The notes beneath the pieces are model-generated. The model saw only the letters and a list, made by a program, of their open reading frames with translations. It did not search any database and was not told where the DNA came from. Below are positions 25,546 to 34,900 of a stretch of 54,515 nucleotides of DNA, piece by piece. The position numbers were made by a program, and so were the translations under genes. Position 1 is the first letter of the stretch. The number at the start of each line of letters is the position of its first letter. The DNA is from Acrocarpospora macrocephala (GTDB taxonomy: Bacteria; Actinomycetota; Actinomycetes; Streptosporangiales; Streptosporangiaceae). The stretch lies in NCBI RefSeq assembly GCF_009687865.1, contig NZ_BLAE01000003.1, forward strand, positions 297,921 to 352,435, read 5' to 3'.

Positions 25546-27519
25546 ATGGCGCGTTTTGCCCCACTGACCCTCATCGCGGCGCTGGCGTTCGGTCTCGGTA
25601 CGGCTCCCGCCGCCGCAGCACCTCCCGCCGCCCGCGACCCGGCGCCCACCACGTTCACCGCCGACGAAGCCGAAGCCCAGGCGGCTCTGGTGGACATGGA
25701 GGACCAGCGGCTGGTCCAGACCCGCGCCGCGCTCACCGCCCTGCTGCAGACCGGCGGCATCGAGGCCGCCCAGCGCAAGCAACCCCAGGTCTTCGTCTCG
25801 TCGCACGGCCGGACGCTGGTGCTGCCCGCGCGCAACACCAATGCCCCGTACACGCTCAGGGACCTGGCGGCGGTCGAAAAGGGCCGGTACGTCCGCCAGA
25901 TGAAGGACGGCTCGGTCCTGCTCGGCATCCACGTCTTCGTGGCCGACGGCGCCCGCCTGCAGCTGCGCGGACCGCTGACGCTGCGGATGGGCAGCCTGCC
26001 CGGCTCGTTCAGCTCGATCGTCACGTTCGGCGGCAGCATCGAGATCAAGGGCACCGCCAAAAATCCGGTGCGCATCACGAGCTGGGATGTCCGTACCCAG
26101 CAACCGGACCGTTCCACGGTCGACGGGCGGGCCTACATCCGCGCGGTCGGCGGCGAGTTCGAGATGGCCTACGCGCAGGTCTCGGATCTCGGGTTCTGGA
26201 GCGGCCGCACCGGGGGCATCGCGCTCACCGGCACCGAGCGGCCGGCCAGCGCCTACCGGCACAGGACCAAGGCGCAGCGCCACCAGGACAAGGCCAAACG
26301 CCTGGCCGCCAACAACAACCCCGACAAGGGCGGCGGCAACTTCGGCGACGTGGAGACCATCCCGGTCGGCCCCGGCACCGCCTCCCACGTGCTCGCCGAC
26401 GAGCTGGTGTCCGGATCGATCAAGAACAGCGTGATCACCGGTGACGCGTTCGGGCTGTTCGTGTCCGGCTCGAACCAGACGCAGATCATCGACAACAAGA
26501 TCGTCGACAGCCTGGTGCACGGCGTGTTCATGCACCGGTTCGCCAAGAACGCCACGATCGAGAAGACCGAGGTGATCGGCAGCGGCGGTGACGGCTTCGT
26601 GCTGTCGCGGGCCACGGAGAAGGTCAGGGTCACCGACTGCCTGGCCCAGGGCAACGGCCGCAACGGCTTCACCGTCAACGGCCGGGCCCTCGCGCAGGGC
26701 CCGTCCGCGAGCGGCGAGTCGCTGGCCGTGTACGGCGACAGCTCGATCAACAGCAGCATCGCCCGCGACAACGGCCGCTACGGCATCGAGGTGCTCGGCG
26801 GCAGCCGGCTGGCCGTGCAGACCAGCGAAATCATCGGCGGCGACATGGGCATCGTGGTCCGCGAGGGCGCCAGCGGCGTGCAGATCTCCGGCAACAAGCT
26901 GACCAACCAGCGCCGCCAGGCGATCGCCCTGCGCGACGGCGCGACCGGCGCGCACGTGGCGGGCAACACCATCAAGGGCACGACCACCGGCATCTACCTG
27001 CGCGACTCCGACGGCACGGTCGTCGGAAACAAGGTCACGACGATCACGGACCCGAAGGCGCACGGCATCACCGTGGTCGGGCAGGCGGACGGGTCCGAGA
27101 TCACCCGCAACACCCTCATCGGCTCCGGCACCAGCGCGATCAGCATCGCGCGCTCCTCCGGCAAGCTGAACAAGCACAACAACGACGAGGACGGCTGGAA
27201 GGACACCTCGACGTTCTGGGTCAAGGCCAAGCGCTACGTCAAACCCATGAACGTGATCTGGGCGTGCGTCCTCCTGCTGGTCATCGTCTCGGCGATCCGG
27301 TCCCGCGGCATCATGGAGAGGCGGCGGCGCGGCAAGATCCGCGACCCGTACGAGCTGCAGAAGCCGATGGAGGAGCGGCCGCTCATGCTGCTGCGCCACG
27401 CGGCGCGGGGTCAGGACCAGTCCGAGAACACCGCGCCCGTGCCCATGCCCGGCCGGGCGAGCAGGCATCGGCCGCCGGCGCACGCGGGTTCGACCCCGAC
27501 GATCGGGGGCAGAGGATGA
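25546..27519 (+). CDS. Membrane-anchored right-handed beta-helix protein (1)
   Basis: This is a 657-residue extracellular protein with a signal peptide (LTLIAALAFGLGTAPAAAA) and a conserved N-terminal region (VDMEDQRLVQTRAALTALL; LGFWSGRTGGIAL). A long parallel beta-helix follows (repeats such as NSVITGDAFGLFVSGSNQTQ, NKIVDSLVHGVFMHRF). A C-terminal helix (MNVIWACVLLLVIVSAI) and a basic tail with DPYELQKPMEERP end it. Beta-helix enzymes of this type include alginate C5-epimerases and polysaccharide lyases, so it may modify the nascent polymer. It is a paralog of the next gene, whose ATG overlaps its stop. Confidence 0.85.
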   Translation: MARFAPLTLIAALAFGLGTAPAAAAPPAARDPAPTTFTADEAEAQAALVDMEDQRLVQTRAALTALLQTGGIEAAQRKQPQVFVSSHGRTLVLPARNTNAPYTLRDLAAVEKGRYVRQMKDGSVLLGIHVFVADGARLQLRGPLTLRMGSLPGSFSSIVTFGGSIEIKGTAKNPVRITSWDVRTQQPDRSTVDGRAYIRAVGGEFEMAYAQVSDLGFWSGRTGGIALTGTERPASAYRHRTKAQRHQDKAKRLAANNNPDKGGGNFGDVETIPVGPGTASHVLADELVSGSIKNSVITGDAFGLFVSGSNQTQIIDNKIVDSLVHGVFMHRFAKNATIEKTEVIGSGGDGFVLSRATEKVRVTDCLAQGNGRNGFTVNGRALAQGPSASGESLAVYGDSSINSSIARDNGRYGIEVLGGSRLAVQTSEIIGGDMGIVVREGASGVQISGNKLTNQRRQAIALRDGATGAHVAGNTIKGTTTGIYLRDSDGTVVGNKVTTITDPKAHGITVVGQADGSEITRNTLIGSGTSAISIARSSGKLNKHNNDEDGWKDTSTFWVKAKRYVKPMNVIWACVLLLVIVSAIRSRGIMERRRRGKIRDPYELQKPMEERPLMLLRHAARGQDQSENTAPVPMPGRASRHRPPAHAGSTPTIGGRG

Positions 27520-29453
27520 AGCGCCTGTTCCTCATCCTCATGGCGCTGACCCTGTCCGCGGTCGGCACCTGGGCGTACCTGTCCTACATCGACCGCCCGC
27601 CGCCGACGCCGGGCGTCAACGAGGTGTCCGCGGCGGATGCGCAGCAGCAGTCGACCCTGGTCGACCAGGAGGATTTGCGGATCATGCAGACTCGGGCCAC
27701 GCTGTCCTCCGCGATGGCGCGGGGCGGTCCGGCCGCCGCGGCCGCCCGGGTGCCGCACATCTCCAGTTCGGCCAATGGCCGGACGCTGGTGCTGCCGCAG
27801 CGGCGTGAGCCGTACCGGGTGGCGGACCTGGAGAAGCTGGGTGGCGAGGAGTTCCAGAAGCAGGACGACAATTCGTACGTGCTGGGCATCAACGTGTTCC
27901 TCGGCCCGGGATCCAAACTGGTGCTCCAGAACGCGACCGGGCCGCTGGTGATCCGGATGCGCAGCGAGCCCGGCACCTTCGTGTCGATCGTGAGCTTCGG
28001 CGCGAGCATCCGCATCAACGGATCGGCCCAGAACCCGGTCCGGCTCAGCAGCTGGGACACCCACACCAGGACGGTGGACACCAAGGTCGCCGACGGGCGG
28101 GCCTACCTGCGCGCGGTCGGCGGGGAGCTCAAGATGAGCTACGCCATGGTCGAGCATCTCGGCTTCTGGAGCGGCCCGACCGGCGGGGTGGCCATGACCG
28201 GCAGCGACCGGCCCAGCCAGACCGCCAAGCGTCAGCTGCCTCCCACGCTCCCGGCGGGCACCGTCACCCCCACGGTCTCGCCCACGCCCACGCCCACCGC
28301 CGCGGGGGAGCGGCAGTCGAAGGTGCTCATGCCCAACGGCCAGCTCGTGCCGAGCGACGGCGGCGACGACGAGATCGTGGTCACCGACGGCACGGGCGGC
28401 GGGAAGGCCACCTTCCAGCTGCCGGAGGCCAACCTGGTCACCGGCGACATCACCGACACCACGATCACGGGCAACGCGTACGGGATCTTCATCACGGCCT
28501 CCAACGAGACCAGGATCACCAACGTCAGGGTGAGCGGCAGCCTGGTCGACGGCGTGCTGCTGCACCGGTTCGCCCGCAACGCCACCATCGAGAACACCAC
28601 CGTGAGCAACAGCCGAGGCGACGGGTTCGTGCTGTCCCGGGGCACCCAGAACGTCACGATCACCGGGTCCACGTCCGAGCACAACGCCGGCAACGGCTTC
28701 ACCATCAGCGGCCTGCCGCTGGCCCGGGGTCCGTCGGCGTCGGGGGAGTCGCTGCGCAGCTTCGGCGGCAGCTCGGTGACCAGCAGCGTGGCCCGGGAGA
28801 ACGGGCGCTACGGTGTGGAGATCCAGGGCGGGGTCAAGCTGGCCGTACAGACCAGCGAGGTGATCGGCGGAGAGATGGGCATCGTGGTGAGCCAGGACGC
28901 CACCGGGGTGCAGGTCTCCGGCAACCGGCTCACCGGCCAGCGCATCCAGGGGATCGCGCTCCGCGACGGCGTGCGGTCGGCCCGGGTCAGCGGCAACATC
29001 GTCCGCGACACCGCGACCGCGATCTTCCTCAGGGACGCCGAGGCCACCATCTCCGGCAACACGGTCCAGTCCGCGTCCCTGCACGCGATCTCCCTGCTGG
29101 GCAACGCCGACGGCACCAAGATCACCGGAAACACCCTGGGCGGCGCGGGCCGCAGCGCCATCGACAGCAGCCGGGCGAAGGGCATCGAGACCCCCACGGC
29201 CAACAACGTCGACGGCTGGCAGGACACGGCCGGGTTCTGGACGATGGTGAAGCGGATCGCCAAGCCGATGAACATCATCTGGTTCGCGGTGATCGCGCTG
29301 ATCGTGATCTCGGCCCTGCGGGCCATGCGCGGTGACGGCCCGCGGGTCGGCCGCAGAATCGTCCATCCGTACGAGAAGCAGACACTGCTGGAGGAGCGGC
29401 CGGCGCAGGTCCTGAGGACCGCCACCGCCCGCACTCCGGCGGGGAGGAGCTGA
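27516..29453 (+). CDS. Membrane-anchored right-handed beta-helix protein (2)
   Basis: This 645-residue paralog of the preceding protein has an N-terminal signal/anchor (LFLILMALTLSAVGTWAYL) and a matching N-terminal region (VDQEDLRIMQTRATLSSAM; LGFWSGPTGGVAM). A Thr/Pro linker, a beta-helix (NAYGIFITASNETRITNVRV, DGVLLHRFARNATIENTTV), a C-terminal helix (MNIIWFAVIALIVISAL) and the tail HPYEKQTLLEERP follow. The shared architecture, C-terminal helix and tail imply the two proteins work together, perhaps as a hetero-oligomeric epimerase or lyase at the outer face. ATG 27516 overlaps the previous stop. Confidence 0.85.
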   Translation: MKRLFLILMALTLSAVGTWAYLSYIDRPPPTPGVNEVSAADAQQQSTLVDQEDLRIMQTRATLSSAMARGGPAAAAARVPHISSSANGRTLVLPQRREPYRVADLEKLGGEEFQKQDDNSYVLGINVFLGPGSKLVLQNATGPLVIRMRSEPGTFVSIVSFGASIRINGSAQNPVRLSSWDTHTRTVDTKVADGRAYLRAVGGELKMSYAMVEHLGFWSGPTGGVAMTGSDRPSQTAKRQLPPTLPAGTVTPTVSPTPTPTAAGERQSKVLMPNGQLVPSDGGDDEIVVTDGTGGGKATFQLPEANLVTGDITDTTITGNAYGIFITASNETRITNVRVSGSLVDGVLLHRFARNATIENTTVSNSRGDGFVLSRGTQNVTITGSTSEHNAGNGFTISGLPLARGPSASGESLRSFGGSSVTSSVARENGRYGVEIQGGVKLAVQTSEVIGGEMGIVVSQDATGVQVSGNRLTGQRIQGIALRDGVRSARVSGNIVRDTATAIFLRDAEATISGNTVQSASLHAISLLGNADGTKITGNTLGGAGRSAIDSSRAKGIETPTANNVDGWQDTAGFWTMVKRIAKPMNIIWFAVIALIVISALRAMRGDGPRVGRRIVHPYEKQTLLEERPAQVLRTATARTPAGRS

Positions 29454-29456
29454 GCG

Positions 29457-30626
29457 ATGCGCCTGGACATCGACAGAAAGACCCTGGTGGGAATGCTGGC
29501 CGGGGCCGTCATCACGGTGATCATCGTGGTGCTGGTACGCGGGATTTTCGGCGGCTCCAGCGAGCCGAGCATGCAAGTTGAGGACATTCATCCGCAAAGC
29601 GGTGGAACGACCGACTCCTCCCAAACGTCCCAGGTACCACAGGAATCGCAGGTGGAGGACCAAGAGGAGGATGACGTGGAACCGTTCGTTGCCCTGCAAC
29701 AGCCCCCCGCCATCCCCGTCCCCACCGGCGAGGGAACGATCGACTGCCCGGAGGCCACGGTGACCGTCACCGACGCCGCCGGCCTCGCCGAGGCGATCGA
29801 GGCGGCCGAACCCGGCACCGTGATCAAGCTGGAGCCCGGCGTGTACGCGGGCCGCTTCGTGGCCACGGTCCCCGGCACCGAATCCGACCCGATCTTCGTC
29901 TGCGGCTCGCCCGAGGCGATCATCGACGGCGGCGGCGTCAAGAAGGGCTACGCCTTCCACCTCAACGAGGTCAGCCACTGGCGGCTGATCGGCTTCACGG
30001 TCCGCAACAGCCAGAAGGGCGTGATGGCCGACAAGACCAGCCACACGATCATCCAGGGCCTGACCGTGCACCACATCGGCGACGAAGCCATCCACCTGCG
30101 CAACTTCAGCAGCGACAACATCGTCCAGTACAACATGATCTACGCCACCGGCCTGCGCCGGGAGAAGTTCGGCGAGGGCGTCTACCTCGGCACCGCCGAG
30201 AGCAACTGGGCGACCTTCTCCGGCGGCCAGATGGACCGCAGCGACCGCAACCTCGTGCGCGGCAACGTCATCAGGGCCACCGCCGAGGCGATCGACATCA
30301 AGGAAGGCACCTCCGACGGCCGCGTCGTCGGCAACATCTTCGACGGCTCCGTCCTCGGCGGTTCCAAGCACAACGACTCCTGGGTCGACGTCAAGGGCAA
30401 CGGCTACGTCATCGAGGCCAACACCGGCAGCAACACCAACGCGGACGGCTTCCAGACCCACAAGATCGTGGACGGCTGGGGCACCGGCAACGTGTTCCGC
30501 GCCAACATCATCGATCTCGGCAACTCCGGCGGATACGGCGTCAACGACACCGTCGGCGGAAACACCATCGCCTGCGACAACAAGGTCACCGGCGGCACGC
30601 TCGTCAAAAAGGGCAGCTGTTCCTGA
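29457..30626 (+). CDS. N-terminally anchored beta-helix protein, lyase-like
   Basis: The 389-residue protein has one N-terminal transmembrane helix (MLAGAVITVIIVVLVRG), a Gln/Ser/acidic stalk and a beta-helix domain beginning TVTDAAGLAEAIEAAEPGTV. Further signatures are IKLEPGVYAGRF, CGSPEAIIDGGG, WRLIGFTVRNSQKGVM and DDAIHL-like GDEAIHLRN. This resembles PL6/chondroitinase-B or pectate-lyase-type folds and is distinct from the two preceding proteins. The family acts on uronate polymers, so it could trim the polysaccharide. The catalytic residues cannot be assigned by eye. It starts four bases after the previous stop. Confidence 0.82.
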   Translation: MRLDIDRKTLVGMLAGAVITVIIVVLVRGIFGGSSEPSMQVEDIHPQSGGTTDSSQTSQVPQESQVEDQEEDDVEPFVALQQPPAIPVPTGEGTIDCPEATVTVTDAAGLAEAIEAAEPGTVIKLEPGVYAGRFVATVPGTESDPIFVCGSPEAIIDGGGVKKGYAFHLNEVSHWRLIGFTVRNSQKGVMADKTSHTIIQGLTVHHIGDEAIHLRNFSSDNIVQYNMIYATGLRREKFGEGVYLGTAESNWATFSGGQMDRSDRNLVRGNVIRATAEAIDIKEGTSDGRVVGNIFDGSVLGGSKHNDSWVDVKGNGYVIEANTGSNTNADGFQTHKIVDGWGTGNVFRANIIDLGNSGGYGVNDTVGGNTIACDNKVTGGTLVKKGSCS

Positions 30627-30664
30627 GCACCGAGCTCAACCACACGCGAAAGGAAAGTACAGAC

Positions 30665-31996
30665 ATGAGCGACGCCGCACTCCCACGGCTGACGGTCATC
30701 GGAACCGGCTACCTCGGGGCGACGCACGCCATCTGCATGGCGTCACTGGGCTACGAGGTGGTAGGCCTCGACGTGGACGCCAACAAGATCAAGAAATTGC
30801 AGTCCGGCGAAGTGCCGTTCTTCGAGCCCGGACTGCCCGAACTGCTGGCCAAGACCATGGAATCCGGCCGGCTCCGCTTCACCACCTCCTACGAGGAGGC
30901 CGCCGCCCACGGCGACGTGCACTTCATCTGCGTCGGCACCCCCCAGCAGCCCGGCTCCGACGCCTGCGACCTCACCTACGTCGACGCCACCGTCCGCGCC
31001 CTGGCCGCCCGCCTGACCCGCCGCTGCCTGGTCGTCGGCAAGTCGACCGTCCCCGTCGGCACGGCCGCCCGGCTCGGCGACATGCTCCGCGAGCTGGCCC
31101 CCGCCGGGGACGAGGTCGAACTGGCCTGGAACCCCGAGTTCCTGCGCGAAGGCTTCGCCGTCGACGACACCCTGCGCCCCGACCGCCTCGTCTTCGGCGT
31201 CGCCTCCGACTGGGCCCGCGACCAGCTCACCGCGGCCTTCCGGCCGATCCTCGACCTGGGGACCCCCACCGTCGTCACCGACCTGTCCACCGCCGAACTC
31301 GTCAAGGTGGCCGCCAACTCCTTCCTGGCCACCAAGATCTCCTACATCAACGCGATGGCCGAGGTCTGCGAGGCCACCGGCGCCGACGTACGCGACCTGG
31401 CCAAGGCCCTCGCCTACGACGACCGCATCGGCGGCCGCTTCCTCCAGCCCGGCCTCGGCTTCGGCGGCGGCTGCCTGCCCAAGGACATCCGCGCCTTCGC
31501 CCACCGCGCCGAGGAGATCGGCGTCGGCCAGGCCGTCTCCTTCCTCCGCGAAGTCGACGCCATCAACCGCCGCCGCCGCTCTCGTACCATCGACCTGGTC
31601 AGGGAACTCCTCGGCGGCCAGCTCGACGGCAAGCGCGTCGCCTGCCTGGGCGCGGCCTTCAAGCCCAACTCCGACGACATCCGCGACGCCCCCGCCCTGG
31701 ACGTGGCCCGCACCATGCACGGCCTGGGCGCGAACGTCCGTGTCTACGACCCTGCGGCTCTCGACAACGCCCGCCGCGCGTACCCCGAACTCAGGTACGG
31801 CACCAGCGCTCTCGACGTGGCCCAGGACGCGGACGTGGTGGTGCTGCTGACCGAATGGGCCGAGTTCCGGGAGATTCAGCCGTCCGCGCTGGCGCAGGTG
31901 GTCCGGAACCGCCGGATCGTGGACGGCCGCCATGCTCTGGACGCGGAGGCCTGGCGCGCCGAGGGCTGGGAGTACCGCGCTCTGGGCCGCCCCTAG
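30665..31996 (+). CDS. ugd: UDP-glucose 6-dehydrogenase
   Basis: This 443-residue cytosolic enzyme oxidises UDP-glucose to UDP-glucuronate using NAD+. The Rossmann loop GTGYLG runs 13-18, the catalytic Cys270 lies in FGGGCLPKD, and C-terminal GKRVACLGAAFKPNSDDIRD is typical of UDP-Glc/GDP-Man dehydrogenases. It ends the synthase/beta-helix operon (38 bp after the previous gene) and should supply the uronate precursor. The stop abuts the stop of the convergent regulator gene with no gap. A near-identical copy of its last ~440 bp lies at 48933-49376. Confidence 0.93.
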   Translation: MSDAALPRLTVIGTGYLGATHAICMASLGYEVVGLDVDANKIKKLQSGEVPFFEPGLPELLAKTMESGRLRFTTSYEEAAAHGDVHFICVGTPQQPGSDACDLTYVDATVRALAARLTRRCLVVGKSTVPVGTAARLGDMLRELAPAGDEVELAWNPEFLREGFAVDDTLRPDRLVFGVASDWARDQLTAAFRPILDLGTPTVVTDLSTAELVKVAANSFLATKISYINAMAEVCEATGADVRDLAKALAYDDRIGGRFLQPGLGFGGGCLPKDIRAFAHRAEEIGVGQAVSFLREVDAINRRRRSRTIDLVRELLGGQLDGKRVACLGAAFKPNSDDIRDAPALDVARTMHGLGANVRVYDPAALDNARRAYPELRYGTSALDVAQDADVVVLLTEWAEFREIQPSALAQVVRNRRIVDGRHALDAEAWRAEGWEYRALGRP

Positions 31997-34900
31997 TCAC
32001 CCGCAGGTGGCGTGGTACGGCTCGACCGGGAGGTAGGTGCTCCACTCCGCGTACGGCAGGTCGCGGCCTACCTCCCGGCAGATCCGCGCCCTGGCGGCGT
32101 CGGCCGACAGCGACCAGCGGATCACCTTTCCGTCGTCGCCGCCGGAGAGCAGGTCGCCGCCCGAGGTGAAGGCCAGGGCGCGTACGGGTGCGTCGTGGCC
32201 GGTCAGCACGGCGACGCGGGTCCAGGTGGCGGTGTCCCACACGCTGATCGTGTGGTCGTCGCCCGCCGCGGCCAGGAAACGCCCGTTCCGGCTGAAGGCG
32301 ACCACCTGGACGGAGGCGGTGTGCCCGGTCAGGGTGGCCACGGCCGTACCCGACCGGACGTTCCAGATCTTCACCGTCCGATCGGCTCCGGCGGTGGCGG
32401 CCAGCTTGCCGTCGGGGCTGAGGCTGACGTCGCGCACCTCGCCCTGGCCGGTGGCCCAGTCGAGCAGCCGGGTGTCGGTGGCGGTGTCCCAGACCAGGAC
32501 GCTGCCCGCCGGGCTGCCGGAGACGAGCAGCCGCCCGTCCCGGCTGTACTCCAGCGTGGTCGCGATGTACGGCAGGCCGGGAATCGGCCGTTCCGACATC
32601 GCGGGGGTGTCCCAGCGGAACCGCCCCTGGGAGGCGGTGGCGACGGAGCGGCCGTCCGGATGGTGGGCGATGTCCGTGGAGGCGGCCAGGCCCGCGTACG
32701 GGACGGTGGCGATCCGGCGCCGGAGGGCCACGTCCCAGACGACGATGGTGTGGTCGCGGGTGAGGGCGAGGAGGCGTTCGCCGCCGGGGCTGAAGGCGAT
32801 CGCCTGCACGTGGTCGGAGTGGTCGGCGAGAACGGCCAGTGGTGTTCCGTCCTGGTCCCAGAGGCGGACGGTGCCGTCCGATCCCGCGCTGGCGGTGAGC
32901 AATCCGTCGGAGCTGGTCTCGATGTCGTTGACGGCTCCGCTGTGGCCGATGAAGGGCGGCACGGCGTGCTCGCGGATCACGATGGTGCGGCCGAGCCCGG
33001 CGGAGGCGAGGGCGGCGCCGTCCCGGCTCAACGCCACCGAGCGGGCCTCGGCGCGGCCCCGATCCTGGTAGGTGGCGAGCGGCAGCCGCCGCGCCACATC
33101 CCAGATGGTGATATATCCGTATTCGTTGGCGACGGCGATTCTGCCGTTGGCGGGAGCGGAGACCACCCAGGCGAGCGCTTCCTGCGCGGGGATGTCGCCG
33201 AGCGCCTTCACCTTGCTCGCCCCGACGTCCCAGAAGTGCACGCCGCCATCGGTGGTGCTGGTGGCGAGGCGGCCGGTCCCGGCGTCGAAGTCGACGGTGT
33301 GCGCCCCGGGCGCGGGGACGGTGGTGACGCGCTCGCCGGTGGCGGCGCCCCACACGATCGGCTCGCCCTTCCCGTCGGCGGAGACGAGCAGCCGCCGGTC
33401 GGGGCTGAACGCCAGGGAGAGGACCTCGTGCCCGGTCGTGAGGGTCCGGCGGTGCTGCCCGCCGATGTCGCGGACCTCGATCCCGGTGTCCGTGCCGACC
33501 GCGACCGTGGTCCCGTCGGAGCTGAAGGCCAGCGCGCCGCTCAGCCGGTCGTACGCCTGCTTGAACAGGGCCCGGCGGGCGCGCACGTCCCAGACGATCA
33601 GCGATCCGGCGCTGGGCCCGATGGCGGCGGCGCTGGCGACCGAGGCCAGCAGGGTGGAGTCGGCGCTGAAGGCCACGTCCCTGGCGTAGTGGTCCACACC
33701 GTCGGCGTGGCCGGTGAGGCTGGCCAGGAGGGTGCGGCGGGCGGGGTCCCACAGGCCGATGGTCCCGTCCCGCCCCGCTGAGGCGGCCAGCTTGCCGTCG
33801 GGGCTCAGCGCGATGTCGAAGACCGGCGTGCCGCCGGTGTTGAGGTCGATCCGCCGCCGGGCCACGGCGGCGGCGCTCAGCATCGCGCCCAGGGTCTGCG
33901 GGTCGGGGCGCAGGCGGTGGGCCTCGACGGCCAGCAGCCCGGCCGTGTCGGGGTCGGTGGCCAGCAGCTGCCGGGAGGTGAGGGCGAGCTGGTGGGAGCT
34001 TTCGACGAGCTGCCGCAGCCGGGCCTCCCCGCCCTGCCGTACGGCGGTGACGGCGCCCGCGATCGCGAGCACCAGCATGACGGCCAGTCCGGCGGCCAGG
34101 CGTTTGAACAGGCGGGTTCGGCGTGCCGAGGCCAGGCGTTCGGTGTCGGCGAGGGCGCGTCCCGCCGCGAGGAAGGCGGCTTCGCGCTGGTTCAGCTCCT
34201 GCGGGTTCTCCTCGGCCCAGCTTCCCGCGGTGAGCAGCCGCAGGCCCCGGTAGAGGACGCCGGGGTCGCGGCCGAGCTCCGCCCAGGTGCGGGCGTCCTC
34301 GGTGAGCCGCCGGTGCGCCAGCAGGTCGGCCCGGTCGTCGGTGAGCCAGCGGTGCAGCCGGGGCCAGGCTCGGATGAGCGCCTCGTGCGCCACCTCGACC
34401 CGGTCGGCCGCCAGGACGATCAGGCGGGCCGCCGCGAGGGCGTCCAGGACGCCGTCGACGGCCTCGGGGTCGGCGATGCCGTCGAGTTCGGCCCGGTCCA
34501 CGGGCCTGCGGGTGTCGTCGGTGCCCTCGCCGAGCGCGGTGAGCCGCAGGAAGATCCGGCGCGCGATCCGGCGTCCGGTGTCGTCGAGCAGGTCGTACTC
34601 GCGTTCCGCGGTCTGCGCGATGGCGCCGCGCACGCCGCCGCCGGCCTGGTAGGCGGCCAGGCTGAGGGCGGTTCCGGTGCGGTTCCGCCAGGTCTCCAGC
34701 AGGGCGTGGGACAGCAGCGGCAGCGAGCCGGGTGCTGTGCCGGTCTCGGCCACGATCGTGGCGAGCAGTTCGGCGTCCACGGTCAGCCCGGCCCGCGCGG
34801 CCGGACCTGTGATCATCTCGCGCAGGTCGGCGAGCGCGGGCGGGCCGATGAGCAGGGTCGCCTCGTCCGCCAGCGCCGCCACCAGGTCCGCGTGCCGGGA

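Noticed and set aside
27411-30461. Minus-strand frame (1016 codons) over the beta-helix genes
   Set aside because: Its product is repetitive Gly/Asp/Val/His sequence mirroring the beta-helix codons; the sense genes are coupled by overlaps.
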